Shown one piece after another: positions 17,059-28,742 of a DNA stretch of 64,000 nucleotides. How positions within the stretch are numbered: the stretch's first letter is position 1; the number at the start of each line of letters is the position of its first letter. The notes below the pieces were generated by a model. It was given only the letters and a program-made list of their open reading frames with translations. It was not told the origin of the DNA and made no database searches. Made by a program: the position numbers and the translations under genes. Origin of the DNA: Solirubrobacter deserti (lineage in GTDB: Bacteria > Actinomycetota > Thermoleophilia > Solirubrobacterales > Solirubrobacteraceae); the NCBI RefSeq assembly GCF_027587175.1, contig NZ_JAPCID010000007.1:1-64000 (forward strand). Reading direction: 5' to 3'.

Positions 17059-18447
17059 ATGCGACGACTTCTCCTGACGTTCCCGCTCATCGCGCTGTGC
17101 GCGTGGGCTCCGCCCGCCGGCGCCTCCTCGCGCCAGGTCACGACCTTCGAGGCGCCGCGCGAGCTGCTCTCGGGCTCTACGCGCGCCACCACGCTCGATC
17201 AGATCAGCCAGTTCGGCGTCAAGCGCGTGCGCCAGCTCGTGTACTGGCGCGACATCGCGCCCGAGCCCGACAGCAAGACCAAGCCCGCCGGCTTCGACGC
17301 GAGCAACCCCGACAGCTATCCGGCGAACAAGTGGGACAACCTCGACGGCCTGGTCGCGGCCGCGCGCGAGCGCAAGATCGATGTCACGCTCACGCTCACC
17401 GGACCCGTCCCGAGGTGGGCGACCAAGGGCAAGCGCGACAACTACACCGATCCGCTGCCGGCGGAGTTCGGGGCCTTCGCGACCGCGATCGGCCGCCGCT
17501 ACGGCGACGCCGTCAACCTGTGGTCGGTCTGGAACGAGCCGAACCAGCCGCAGTTCCTGCGCCCGCAGTTCAAGAGCGGCAAGGCCTACTCGCCGAAGCT
17601 CTACCGCAAGCTCTACCAGGCGGCGGAGAGGGGGCTGCGCTCGACGCCGGCCAACGCGAAGGACACGCTGCTGATCGCCGAGACGTCGCCGCGCGGGAAC
17701 TCGAACATCGTCGCGCCGCTCGCGTTCCTGCGCGGGATGCTGTGCCTGGACTCCAAGTACCGCAAGTCCAAGTCGTGCGGGAAGCTCGAGCCGGGCGGCT
17801 ACGCGCACCACGCGTACACGACGAGCGCGGGGCCGCGCTGGGTGCCCCAGAACGCCGACGACGTGACGATCGGCGTGCTGCCGCGGCTGGTGACCGCGCT
17901 GGACAAGGCCGCGCGCGCGGGCGCGCTCCCCAAGCACCTGCCGATCCACCTGACCGAGTTCGGCATCCAGACCGAGCCGGACAAGATCAGCGGCGTCTCG
18001 CTCGAGCGCCAGGCCGCGTACCTCGCCGTCTCCGAGCACATCGCCTACGTGAACCCGCGGGTCGCCGCGTTCTCCCAGTACCTGATGAGCGACGACCCGC
18101 CGCGCTCGAGCGGCTACCGCTACGGCGGGTTCGAGAGCGGGCTCAAGAGCGCCGACGGCAAGGAGAAGCCCGCGTTCAACGGCTTCCGGCTGCCGCTCGC
18201 GGTCGAGGCGTACGGCAACCAGGACGTGCTGTGGGGGCTCGTGCGCCCGCAGCGGGCGGTGAGCAAGGTGACGATCGAGCGCCGGATCACGGGTTACAAG
18301 ACCTGGCGGGTGCTCAAGACGATCGACACGACGGCGTCCGGCGTGTACGCGCTCAAGACGCCCCGCAAGAAGGGCCAGCACTACCGCGTGAAGTGGACGT
18401 CCCCGAGCGGGACGACCTACACCGGTCCTTCGGTTCGCAGCTATTAG
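17059..18447 (+). CDS. Secreted glycoside-hydrolase-like protein (clan A TIM barrel)
   Basis: A 462-residue exported protein. MRRLLLTFPLIALCAWA, then PPAGASS, is a Sec signal peptide. The mature part resembles GH-A clan TIM barrels (GH39/GH5-like): strand-4 motif WNEPN places a probable acid/base Glu at residue 160 and LTEFG a probable nucleophile Glu at residue 300. TGPVPRWAT is shared with a paralog at 53358-54500 (TGPAPRWAT). The C-terminal ~90 residues form a small beta domain (YKTWRVLKTID, YRVKWTSPSG). Likely cleaves an extracellular glycan, substrate unknown. ATG 17059 is chosen for the signal peptide; no clear Shine-Dalgarno. A hairpin follows the stop codon. Confidence 0.82.
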   Translation: MRRLLLTFPLIALCAWAPPAGASSRQVTTFEAPRELLSGSTRATTLDQISQFGVKRVRQLVYWRDIAPEPDSKTKPAGFDASNPDSYPANKWDNLDGLVAAARERKIDVTLTLTGPVPRWATKGKRDNYTDPLPAEFGAFATAIGRRYGDAVNLWSVWNEPNQPQFLRPQFKSGKAYSPKLYRKLYQAAERGLRSTPANAKDTLLIAETSPRGNSNIVAPLAFLRGMLCLDSKYRKSKSCGKLEPGGYAHHAYTTSAGPRWVPQNADDVTIGVLPRLVTALDKAARAGALPKHLPIHLTEFGIQTEPDKISGVSLERQAAYLAVSEHIAYVNPRVAAFSQYLMSDDPPRSSGYRYGGFESGLKSADGKEKPAFNGFRLPLAVEAYGNQDVLWGLVRPQRAVSKVTIERRITGYKTWRVLKTIDTTASGVYALKTPRKKGQHYRVKWTSPSGTTYTGPSVRSY

Positions 18448-18452
18448 GGTCC

Positions 18453-18479
18453 CGACCCGGTACGGCGCGCGCCGGGTCG
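18453..18479 (+). terminator. Hairpin after glycosidase-like gene
   Basis: CGACCCGG (18453-18460... arms 8 bp) pairs with CCGGGTCG (18472-18479), with a GC palindrome in the loop. It starts 6 nt after the stop codon. No U-tract. Confidence 0.45.
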
Positions 18480-18496
18480 ACCCGATACCTCAAACC

Positions 18497-18829
18497 ATGA
18501 GGAAGCGTTGGAGCCGATGGAGCGTGCTGGGTCAGCAGGTCAGTGACGGGGCCGGGGTCCCGGTCGGGCAGGTCGTGGACACCTACCCGTTCGACGGCGG
18601 TGACGTCGAGATGGTCGTGGTCCGGCTGGACGGGGCGTTCGGTGGCAAGCGCATGCTGGCCGTCGACGACCTCTGGATCGACGGGTTCTCGCTGCGCACG
18701 CCGTTCGCGGCGTGGCAGATCGAGGACTCGCCCGAGCTGACGGACGGCCGCCACGCGGCGGACGACCCGTACCGGGCGCGCAGCCACTGGCGTTACGAGG
18801 AGCCGGCCGCGCTCTACGCCGCAGCCTGA
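18497..18829 (+). CDS. PRC-barrel-like domain protein
   Basis: A 110-residue soluble protein whose first ~75 residues match a PRC-barrel pattern: LGQQVSDGAGVPVGQVVDTY, then strands VEMVVVRLDG and KRMLAVDDLWI. PRC-barrels occur in RimM and in small stress-related proteins; this one is single-domain. The C-terminal 30 residues are polar and may be disordered. ATG 18497 is the only good start. The SixA gene follows 16 bp later with its own -10-like box, so cotranscription is possible but not needed. Confidence 0.6.
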   Translation: MRKRWSRWSVLGQQVSDGAGVPVGQVVDTYPFDGGDVEMVVVRLDGAFGGKRMLAVDDLWIDGFSLRTPFAAWQIEDSPELTDGRHAADDPYRARSHWRYEEPAALYAAA

Positions 18830-18845
18830 GTACTCTTGGGCCGCG

Positions 18846-19325
18846 ATGGCGGCGCAGCTGTGGATGCTGCGGCACGGGGAGGCCGTGCCGCACGACTCGA
18901 AACCCGACCACGACCGCGAGCTCACGCCGCGCGGTCGCGGCCAGTCAGAAGCCGCGGGCCGCGCGCTCGCCGCGCTTGGAGCCGAGTTCGACGCCTGTTA
19001 CGCGAGCCCCAAGGTGCGCGCGTGGCAGACCGCCGCGCTGGCGTGCGCGGCGCTGAACGTGGACCCGGTGCGCGAGGACGCACTCGCGAACGGCTTCAGC
19101 CGCGTCGACGCGCTCGCGCTGCTCGACGCCCACGAGGGCAACGTGCTGGTGGTCGGTCACGAGCCGTCGTTCTCGCAGGTCGTCTACGACTTCACGGGCG
19201 CTCGCGTGGACTTCAAGAAGGGCGGCGTCGTCGCGCTGGAGGCCAAGCGCACCGCCGGCCAGCTGCTCGTCCTGCTGCGCCCGAAGGAGCTCGAAGCTAT
19301 TGCTGCGGCGCTAGGGGCACGCTGA
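18846..19325 (+). CDS. sixA: Phosphohistidine phosphatase
   Basis: A 159-residue histidine-phosphatase-superfamily protein of the SixA type, which removes phosphate from phosphohistidine proteins. The catalytic RHG motif is in LWMLRHGEAVP near the N-terminus; the second Arg is in SPKVRAWQTA and the second His in VLVVGHEPSFSQVV. Size matches SixA (~160 residues), much shorter than phosphoglycerate mutases. ATG 18846 is 9 nt after a TACTCT box. The target histidine kinase or phosphotransfer protein is not in the neighbourhood. Confidence 0.88.
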   Translation: MAAQLWMLRHGEAVPHDSKPDHDRELTPRGRGQSEAAGRALAALGAEFDACYASPKVRAWQTAALACAALNVDPVREDALANGFSRVDALALLDAHEGNVLVVGHEPSFSQVVYDFTGARVDFKKGGVVALEAKRTAGQLLVLLRPKELEAIAAALGAR

Positions 19326-19447
19326 AGCATTCCGGCGCGCCTGCTGCGGCACATCCGCGGCGCCTCGCGCCACCCACGATGCTCGACGGGCTGGCGCCCG
19401 CCTGCGCTCGCGTGCGGCTCGAGACATCCACGGCTGCACCACATCAG

Positions 19448-20593
19448 TCACACCGTCGATGCTCCAGCGCACCCCAACGCCGCCGCGATAAGCGCCAGCG
19501 CCACCTCGGCCCGGGGCCGCAACGAGGCCTCCAGCACGAACTCGTCCGGGTTGTGCGCCTTGCCGCCGCGCGGCCCGAGCCCGTCGACGGTGAGCGGGAT
19601 GGACGCCGCGAAGTGGCTCGCGTCGGACGCGCCGCCACGGGCCGCGGGCGCGATCCGGCGGCCGAGCAGGGCGGTCGCGCGCTTCAGCAGCGGCTCGGTG
19701 GCCGCCTCGGCCTGCATGCCCGGCCAGCGGCGGATCAGCTCCGCCTCCAGCCGCACGCCCTCGTGCTCGGCCGGGATGTGGGTGAGGACGTCCTCGATCG
19801 CGTCGAGCTCGTCCGCACGGACGTCGCAGAACAGCTCGCCGTGGCCGGGGACGACGTTGAACGCTTCGCCGGAGCGCAGGATCGTCGGCACGGCGGTCAG
19901 GTGCGAAGGGCCGGCGGGCGCATGACGCGAAGCGACGGCCTGCGCGGCCACGGCCAGCGCTAGCAGCGCGTTGGCGCCGCGGTCCGGCGCCGAGCCCGAG
20001 TGCGCGCTGCGCCCGTGCGCGGTGACGTGGATCGTGCCCGCGGCCTTGCGGCGCACGACGACGCCCTCGGCGCCGTCACGCAGCTCGCCCGCCTCGAAGC
20101 ACAGGCACGCGTCGAAGCCGGCGAAGCGCGGCACGTGGCTGAAGTCGGCGGTCCGCCACTCCTCGTCGCACACGAGCAACAGCGCGAGCTCGGCGTACAG
20201 CTCGGGCCGGGCCGCGAAGGCGCGCAGCGCGCCGAGCGCGAGCACGTTCCCGCCCTTCATGTCGACGGCGCCGGAGCCGACGAGCTGCTCGCCGACGCGC
20301 GCCAGCGGCTTGTGCTCGGCGTGGGACACGACCGTGTCGTTGTGGCCGACGAGCAGGACCCGGCGCGTGCCTGTGCCGGGAAGGCGGATCACGAGATCCT
20401 CGGCGTGGCTCGGGCTCGAGCACGGCACGCGCTCGACCTTCGCCTCGTCGGGAGCGAGCGCCGCGCACAGCGACGCGCACTCGTTCGCCCCGTGCACGTC
20501 GCCCGACGGTGAGGAGACGGCGACCAGCGCCTCGAGCTCCCGCGGCGCCCGGCGCGCGATGTCCGCCGCCGCCCGCTCGATCCACGCATCCAT
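19448..20593 (-). CDS. M20-family metallopeptidase (DapE-like)
   Basis: A 381-residue zinc hydrolase of the M20/DapE family. Metal and catalytic positions are visible: VLLVGHNDTVV, SGAVDMKGG, the catalytic pair in CDEEWRT, CFEAGE, and the C-terminal GGASDASHFA. A dimerisation domain lies between (GRSAHSGSAPDRGANAL). Members remove acyl groups from amino acids or dipeptides (for example succinyl-diaminopimelate, acetylornithine); the exact substrate is not determinable. ATG 20593 lies 7 nt after a TAGCCT box and is divergent from fpg, sharing one compact promoter. Confidence 0.88.
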   Translation of the reverse strand: MDAWIERAAADIARRAPRELEALVAVSSPSGDVHGANECASLCAALAPDEAKVERVPCSSPSHAEDLVIRLPGTGTRRVLLVGHNDTVVSHAEHKPLARVGEQLVGSGAVDMKGGNVLALGALRAFAARPELYAELALLLVCDEEWRTADFSHVPRFAGFDACLCFEAGELRDGAEGVVVRRKAAGTIHVTAHGRSAHSGSAPDRGANALLALAVAAQAVASRHAPAGPSHLTAVPTILRSGEAFNVVPGHGELFCDVRADELDAIEDVLTHIPAEHEGVRLEAELIRRWPGMQAEAATEPLLKRATALLGRRIAPAARGGASDASHFAASIPLTVDGLGPRGGKAHNPDEFVLEASLRPRAEVALALIAAALGCAGASTV

Positions 20594-20600
20594 CGCGTTC

Positions 20601-20610
20601 AGGCTAACGT
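20601..20610. promoter_or_regulatory. Bidirectional leaderless promoter (fpg / M20 peptidase)
   Basis: AGGCTAACGT contains TAGCCT on the minus strand and TAACGT on the plus strand, sharing the central TA. Each box is followed by exactly 7 nt and a start codon: ATG 20593 leftward and GTG 20618 rightward. Confidence 0.6.
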
Positions 20611-20617
20611 GGACGCC

Positions 20618-21478
20618 GTGCCTGAGCTGCCCGAGATGGAGATCACCGCTCGCCGGCTGGCCGAGGCCCTTCCCGGGGAGACGATCGAGTCCGTGCTCAC
20701 GCCGGGGCTCAACGTCCTCAAGACGTTCGACCCGCCGCTGAGCGCGCTGGACGGGGCCCGCTTCACCGGTGTGCGCCGGCGCGGCAAGCTGCTGGCGCTC
20801 GAGGTCGACACGGACTCGCACGGCCCGCTCACGCTGCTGGTGCACCTGATGAGCGCCGGCCGGCTGATGCTCTACGACAAGCGCGGCTCGCTGCGCGACA
20901 AGACCTCACGCGTACTCGTTCGGTTGCCCGGCGACCGCGAGCTGCGCCTGCGCGAGTTCGGCACCAAGCAGGCCGCCTGGGTGAAGCTGCTGACGCTGGA
21001 TGGGCTGGAAGCCGAGCCCGCGCTCAAGTCGCTGGGCCCCGAGGCGTGGCCGGACCCGCCCGCCGACCTGAGCGAGCTCCTCAGCGTCCCGCGGCCGCTG
21101 CACTCGCTGCTGCGCGACCAGCAGGTGATCGCAGGAATCGGGCGCACGTGGGTCGATGAGATCCTGCATCAGGCCAAGCTCTCGCCGTTCAAGCGGGGGG
21201 ACGACCTCTCCGCCGCCGAGGCGAAGGCGCTGCGCAAGGCGATGGTCGGCGAGCTGCAGCGCGTCCTGGACGTCTACGAGGAGAAGGTCGCGCTCCCGCT
21301 GCCGGAGAAGTTCCCGAAGCCGACCAGGGTCCACGCGCACCAGGGCGAGCCGTGCCCGCGCTGCGAGACGGTGCTCGAGGCGGTCTTCTACGAGGACTAC
21401 GTCATGAGCTACTGCCCGCACTGCCAGACCGAGGGCCGGATCCTCAAGGACCGCCGCCTGTCGCGTTTGTTGAAGTAG
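20618..21478 (+). CDS. Formamidopyrimidine-DNA glycosylase / endonuclease VIII family
   Basis: A 286-residue base-excision repair enzyme of the Fpg/Nei family that removes oxidised bases and nicks the backbone. The start is fixed by the requirement for an N-terminal proline nucleophile: GTG 20618 gives (M)PELPEMEITARRL, whereas GTG 20609 would bury it. E3 is present, the H2TH region lies around LRDQQVIAGIGRTWVDEILH, and the C-terminal zinc finger has CPRC and CPHC. Whether it is Fpg (8-oxoG) or a Nei-like member is uncertain; the lesion-recognition loop cannot be judged by eye. Confidence 0.93.
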   Translation: MPELPEMEITARRLAEALPGETIESVLTPGLNVLKTFDPPLSALDGARFTGVRRRGKLLALEVDTDSHGPLTLLVHLMSAGRLMLYDKRGSLRDKTSRVLVRLPGDRELRLREFGTKQAAWVKLLTLDGLEAEPALKSLGPEAWPDPPADLSELLSVPRPLHSLLRDQQVIAGIGRTWVDEILHQAKLSPFKRGDDLSAAEAKALRKAMVGELQRVLDVYEEKVALPLPEKFPKPTRVHAHQGEPCPRCETVLEAVFYEDYVMSYCPHCQTEGRILKDRRLSRLLK

Positions 21479-21526
21479 GCAGCATCCCCTCCGCCCCGCC
21501 CCGATCATCCGACCCACGGGCGCGGG

Positions 21527-22849
21527 CTACGGAGCGCAGCGCTGCGGGCTCGTGGCGCCCGGCGGCAGGCACCGGGACGTCAGCGAAGGGCCGCGCTTGC
21601 GGCGCATCTTCAGCGTCTTGACGCTGCCGATCCTGCCCGGCGCGGTCACCTCGACGCGGATCGTCCGCCCGACACGGATCGAGCGGCGCGTGAAGCGCTT
21701 GAGCGAGAGCGTCGACTTCTTCGGCGTGGTCGTCCAGCGCTTGGCCGAGCAGCCCTTCGAGCAGGTGACCTTGACGGTCGCGCCCGCCGCGATCCGGCTG
21801 AGCGTGAGCGAGCCGAGCCGGGTCGACGTGCGTGAAGCCTTGTAGGTCCAGGTCAGCCGCGGGTTGAGCGTGGTCAGCGGCGCGGGCGGAGCGGGGGGTG
21901 CGGGCGGCGCCGGCGGCGGTGGAGCGGGCGGCAGCGCGACGGGGCCGAGCGAACTCCAGGCACCCCAGTTCGGCGTGGCGGTCTCGGCGGCGGTGACCTC
22001 ACGCCAGTGAAGCTCGCCGCCGATGCGCGCGAACAGGTACTCACGACCTTGCGCGTCCGACACGCCGGCCGGCGAGGAGTTCAGCCGCGTCGAATCGACC
22101 CGGTTCCACGTCGTCGACTCGTTGACGTGGCGGTGATGCCAGAGCCCGTCGTCGGCGCCGCGCGCGTAGAGGTTGAGGACGTTGACGGCCGGGGTGACGG
22201 TCGCGGGCGCGCCCTGGATCGGGCCGCCCTTGGGCGCCCACTCCGCGGCCGGCGTCCAGGTGCTTCCCGAGGCCCAGCGCCAAGCCACGGCGCCGGAGGC
22301 GTCCCGCATGAAGACGTCGATCGTCCCGCCGCTGAAGAAGCCGACCGCCGCCGGCGCGGACGTGGCGTTGCCGTTGAGCGACTGCCACGCGGACCAGCCC
22401 GTCCCGGGCACGAGCGCGCGGTGGAAGATCGCGTTGTTGAGGCCGCGCACGAACACGTCGACGATCGCGTTGCCGCGGCGCACGCCGGCGGCCGGAGCGG
22501 ACGCGAGTCCGCCGCCGAGCGGCACCCAGCCCAACCACGCGCCGTTCACGAGCGTGTTTTGCCACAGCGCGCCGTCCGACTCGCGGCGGGCGAACAGGTA
22601 CAGGGTCTCGCCGAACACGACGGCGGCGGGGCCGGAACCGGCGTCGAGCCCGTCGACCGCCGTCCAGTTGCTCCACGTGCCGCCGGAGAGGCTGCGGTGC
22701 AGGATGCGCCCATCCGGCCCGCGCGCGAACAGCTGGACGTCGCCGGGGCCGAACGACACGGCGGCCGGGTTGTCGTCGAACACGTCGGCGGACGCCGTTC
22801 CGCCCAGCGCGGCGAAGATCGCCAGCGCCACCAGCCACATCCTGAGCAC
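21527..22849 (-). CDS. Secreted lectin-like beta-propeller protein
   Basis: A 440-residue exported protein: signal peptide MLRMWLVALAIFAALGGTAS (from GTG), then ~290 residues of repeated units of about 45-50 residues ending in aromatic-rich motifs such as GTWSNWTAVDG, GAWLGWVPLGG, GWSAWQSLNG and NWGAWSSLGP. This pattern matches PLL-like/fucolectin-type propellers that bind sugars. A Pro/Ala linker (residues ~305-325) leads to a basic C-terminal domain with TCSKGCSAKRW, similar to small cysteine-containing domains of secreted actinobacterial proteins. GTG 22849 is favoured over ATG 22840 because a TACCCT box ends 6 nt before it. Ligand unknown. Confidence 0.75.
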   Translation of the reverse strand: MLRMWLVALAIFAALGGTASADVFDDNPAAVSFGPGDVQLFARGPDGRILHRSLSGGTWSNWTAVDGLDAGSGPAAVVFGETLYLFARRESDGALWQNTLVNGAWLGWVPLGGGLASAPAAGVRRGNAIVDVFVRGLNNAIFHRALVPGTGWSAWQSLNGNATSAPAAVGFFSGGTIDVFMRDASGAVAWRWASGSTWTPAAEWAPKGGPIQGAPATVTPAVNVLNLYARGADDGLWHHRHVNESTTWNRVDSTRLNSSPAGVSDAQGREYLFARIGGELHWREVTAAETATPNWGAWSSLGPVALPPAPPPPAPPAPPAPPAPLTTLNPRLTWTYKASRTSTRLGSLTLSRIAAGATVKVTCSKGCSAKRWTTTPKKSTLSLKRFTRRSIRVGRTIRVEVTAPGRIGSVKTLKMRRKRGPSLTSRCLPPGATSPQRCAP

Positions 22850-22905
22850 GCGGCGAGGGTACTTCAGATCCGCGCGGCGACGCGCCGGGTACCCTCAGTG
22901 CGCGA

Positions 22906-23526
22906 ATGCTGATGCTTATGGCGGCGCTCGGCGAGTGGGCGCGTGACGCGGTCGACACCGGCGGCTACCCGGCCCTGACCGGCCTCATCCTGGCGGAGAA
23001 TCTGTTTCCGCCGATCCCCTCGGAGATCATCCTCCCCGTCGCGGGCTACTTCGTGGGCGAGGGGTCGATGAACTTCGTGCTCGCGATCATCGCGGCGACG
23101 ATCGGGTCGGTCGTGGGCGCGCTGATCCTCTACGGCATCGCCCGCTACGGCGGCCGCGCGCTCGTCCTCAAGCTCGGAAGGGTCGCGCGCGTGCGCGAGG
23201 AGGACCTCGACCAGGCCGACGCCTGGTTCGACAAGCGCGGCCCGTGGTTCGTGTTCTTCGGGCGCCTCGTGCCCGGCGTGCGCAGCCTGATCTCGATCCC
23301 CGCCGGCTTGTCGGAGATGCCGCTGACGCAGTTCGTGCTGCTGACGACCGCCGGCTCCGCGCTCTGGAACACCACGCTGATCGGCGCCGGCTGGGCGCTC
23401 GGCAGCAACTACGAGCGCGTCGCCGACTACATCGGGCCGGTCGCCACCGTGGTCGTGGTCCTGTGCGGGATCCTGGTGCTCGCGCTGATCGCCTGGGCGC
23501 TCAAGCGCCGGCGCATCACCGCTTAA
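22906..23526 (+). CDS. DedA-family membrane protein
   Basis: A 206-residue DedA/VTT-domain membrane protein. The family motif is clear: LILAENLFPPIPSEIILPVAGYFVG, the re-entrant GxxxG region and FFGRLVPGVRSLISIPAG with the conserved Arg and Gly. About five membrane segments. DedA proteins are lipid scramblases/flippases for undecaprenyl phosphate or phosphatidylethanolamine and need proton motive force; which lipid is moved here is unknown. ATG 22906 follows a TACCCT box by 10 nt. Its TAA stop begins a TAATCT box upstream of furA. Confidence 0.92.
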   Translation: MLMLMAALGEWARDAVDTGGYPALTGLILAENLFPPIPSEIILPVAGYFVGEGSMNFVLAIIAATIGSVVGALILYGIARYGGRALVLKLGRVARVREEDLDQADAWFDKRGPWFVFFGRLVPGVRSLISIPAGLSEMPLTQFVLLTTAGSALWNTTLIGAGWALGSNYERVADYIGPVATVVVVLCGILVLALIAWALKRRRITA

Positions 23527-23557
23527 TCTGGAATCACTCCAATCTAGGGTTTACACT
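23524..23557 (+). promoter_or_regulatory. furA promoter region
   Basis: TACACT (23552-23557) lies 9 nt before the furA ATG. Upstream, TGGA/TCCA (23529-23532/23538-23541) and the direct repeat AATCT (23525, 23541) could be part of a FurA operator; TAATCT at 23524 overlaps the dedA stop and could be a second -10 box. The operator call is weak. Confidence 0.4.
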
Positions 23558-23566
23558 GCGCGGCCG

Positions 23567-27076
<3,510 letters not shown>

Positions 27077-27080
27077 GTCA

Positions 27081-27086
27081 TAGCCT
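27081..27086 (+). promoter_or_regulatory. bcp -10 element TAGCCT, leaderless type
   Basis: TAGCCT is followed by 7 nt and the ATG at 27094; no Shine-Dalgarno precedes the start codon. Confidence 0.55.
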
Positions 27087-27093
27087 CCGCTCC

Positions 27094-27564
27094 ATGCTCG
27101 AGACTGGCGCGAAGGCCCCTGACTTCACCCTGCCCGACCAGGACGGCGAAGACGTCACATTGTCGGCTCTGGCCGGCACCACGGTCGTGCTGTATTTCTA
27201 TCCGAAGGCCGATACGCCCGGCTGCACGACGCAGGCGTGCGGCATCCGCGACCACCTGCCGGACTACACGGCCGCGGGCGTGCGCGTGCTCGGCGTCTCG
27301 CCCGACCCGGTCAAGGCCGTCAAGAAGTTCCACGACAAGCAGGCGCTGAACTTCACCCTGCTGGCCGACGAGGACCACACGGTGTGCGAGGCCTACGGCG
27401 TCTGGGGCGAGAAGTCCATGTACGGCAAGACCTACATGGGCGCCAACCGCGCGACGTTCATCATCGACGCCGACGGCACGATCGTGCACGTCATCCCGAA
27501 GGTGTCGCCGAAGACGCACGACGACGAGGTCCTGAAGGCGATCGGGGAGCTTCAGCCCTCCTGA
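27094..27564 (+). CDS. bcp: Thioredoxin-dependent peroxiredoxin, Bcp/PrxQ type
   Basis: A 156-residue PrxQ-type peroxiredoxin reducing hydroperoxides with thioredoxin. The peroxidatic Cys and the resolving Cys five residues later are both present in YPKADTPGCTTQACGIRD. Other family landmarks are APDFTLPDQDG at the start and NRATFIIDADGTI near the end. Cytoplasmic. It adds to the peroxide defence of the neighbouring furA-katG. A leaderless-type -10 box precedes it. Its last 13 bp overlap the convergent lipoprotein gene. Confidence 0.95.
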   Translation: MLETGAKAPDFTLPDQDGEDVTLSALAGTTVVLYFYPKADTPGCTTQACGIRDHLPDYTAAGVRVLGVSPDPVKAVKKFHDKQALNFTLLADEDHTVCEAYGVWGEKSMYGKTYMGANRATFIIDADGTIVHVIPKVSPKTHDDEVLKAIGELQPS

Positions 27565-28697
27565 GGCCGGAACTCGGGGTTCACCAGGCGCCGGATCTCG
27601 CCGCGCGAGCCCTCGCCGTAGTCGAGCGCGCAGCGCGGGTTGGCGAGCTCGTAGAGCGCGGCGTCGGTCGCGGCGATGTCGCAGGCGCCGCCCTTGTCCG
27701 GCGCGATCGGCTCGCTCTGGTTGGGTGTGGCGGCGGTCGCCTCGGTCTCGATGTCGCGCGGCAGGGCGACCTGGGTGAGCGAGTAGATCCTCTCCTCGAC
27801 GCTGTCGTAGGTCTCCCAGTACAGCGCGCCGTCGGTCAGGCCCGGACCGATGTCCAGCGCGGCCCCGCCGTCGGTGCCGTTGTACGGGCGGGCGACCTCG
27901 GCCCAGCGCGGCGCGGCGGCGCTCAGGTCGAGGGCGTAGAAGAAGTCGGCTTCGAGGTTGTGCCGCGGATCCTCCCGCCGCACGGAGGCGAACGCGTAGC
28001 GGCCGTGGATCATCCAGCCGTTGAGGCCCCGGCAGCGCCGGTACTGGGGGTCGCGCGCCGGCAGCGCGGGCAGCGTGCGCGTGCGCCCGTCGACTTCGCG
28101 CACGGTCAGACGCGCCGAGCACTTGCCGCGGGAGGCGACGCCGAGCACCCGGCCGCTGTCGAGGCGGCCGTCGACCGCCGCTTCGGCGGCGGCCCCGCGG
28201 GTGCGCGCCGTGACCCGAAGCGGCGGCTCGGGCGTGAGCGTCAGCAGCTCGGCGGTGCAGCTCGACGGCTCGAGGGTACGGCAGCTCTCGATCGCGAGCT
28301 GGGGTTCGGCCGGGCCGCCGGCGCCGCGGATCATGCGCAGGGTCGACACCCAGCGCCGGCCGAGGTCCACGCTCAGCGTCGTGCCGGTGCGCTCGTCGGC
28401 GACAACGACCTTCGAGGCTCGCGGCAGCGTCTTCGGCTCCACGTCGTCGTAGCCACCGTGGCGCTTGTCGGCCGGGGTGCGGATCGACCAGGCGACGAAG
28501 TGGCCGCCCGCCGCGATCCGCTCCACCTGCCCCTTCGGGTCCTCGAGGAACACGCCGCGGTGGGTTGGGCCGGCGAGGTCGGGCGCGCCGAGGAGCGGCC
28601 GCTCGGTCGCGGGCACCGGGGCGGGCTGCGCCGCCGTTTCCCCGCAGCCACCCAGGAGCACGCAGACTGCGGCCACGACGAAGGGCATCCGGTGCAT
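27552..28697 (-). CDS. Lipoprotein of unknown function
   Basis: A 381-residue exported protein. MHRMPFVVAAVCVLLGGCGE is a lipoprotein signal peptide with lipobox LGGC. The mature part looks all-beta with repeated strands (GHFVAWSIRTPADKR, KVVVADERTGTTLSVDLG, GRYAFASVRRED, GALYWETYDSVEERIYSL) compatible with an irregular propeller, and has two or three cysteine pairs. No enzymatic motif recognised. Upstream open frame is ignored because ATG 28697 starts exactly at the signal peptide. Divergent from the FetA-like gene across 45 bp. Probably an actinobacterial surface lipoprotein family. Confidence 0.7.
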   Translation of the reverse strand: MHRMPFVVAAVCVLLGGCGETAAQPAPVPATERPLLGAPDLAGPTHRGVFLEDPKGQVERIAAGGHFVAWSIRTPADKRHGGYDDVEPKTLPRASKVVVADERTGTTLSVDLGRRWVSTLRMIRGAGGPAEPQLAIESCRTLEPSSCTAELLTLTPEPPLRVTARTRGAAAEAAVDGRLDSGRVLGVASRGKCSARLTVREVDGRTRTLPALPARDPQYRRCRGLNGWMIHGRYAFASVRREDPRHNLEADFFYALDLSAAAPRWAEVARPYNGTDGGAALDIGPGLTDGALYWETYDSVEERIYSLTQVALPRDIETEATAATPNQSEPIAPDKGGACDIAATDAALYELANPRCALDYGEGSRGEIRRLVNPEFRPQEG

Positions 28698-28742
28698 GCA
28701 GCAAGGACGGACTCCGACGGGGCAAGTTGCGAAGCTCCTGTG

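Noticed and set aside
23524-23545. Classical Fur box before furA
   Set aside because: No 19-bp AT-rich Fur consensus is present; only a 4-bp-arm dyad and a 5-bp direct repeat.
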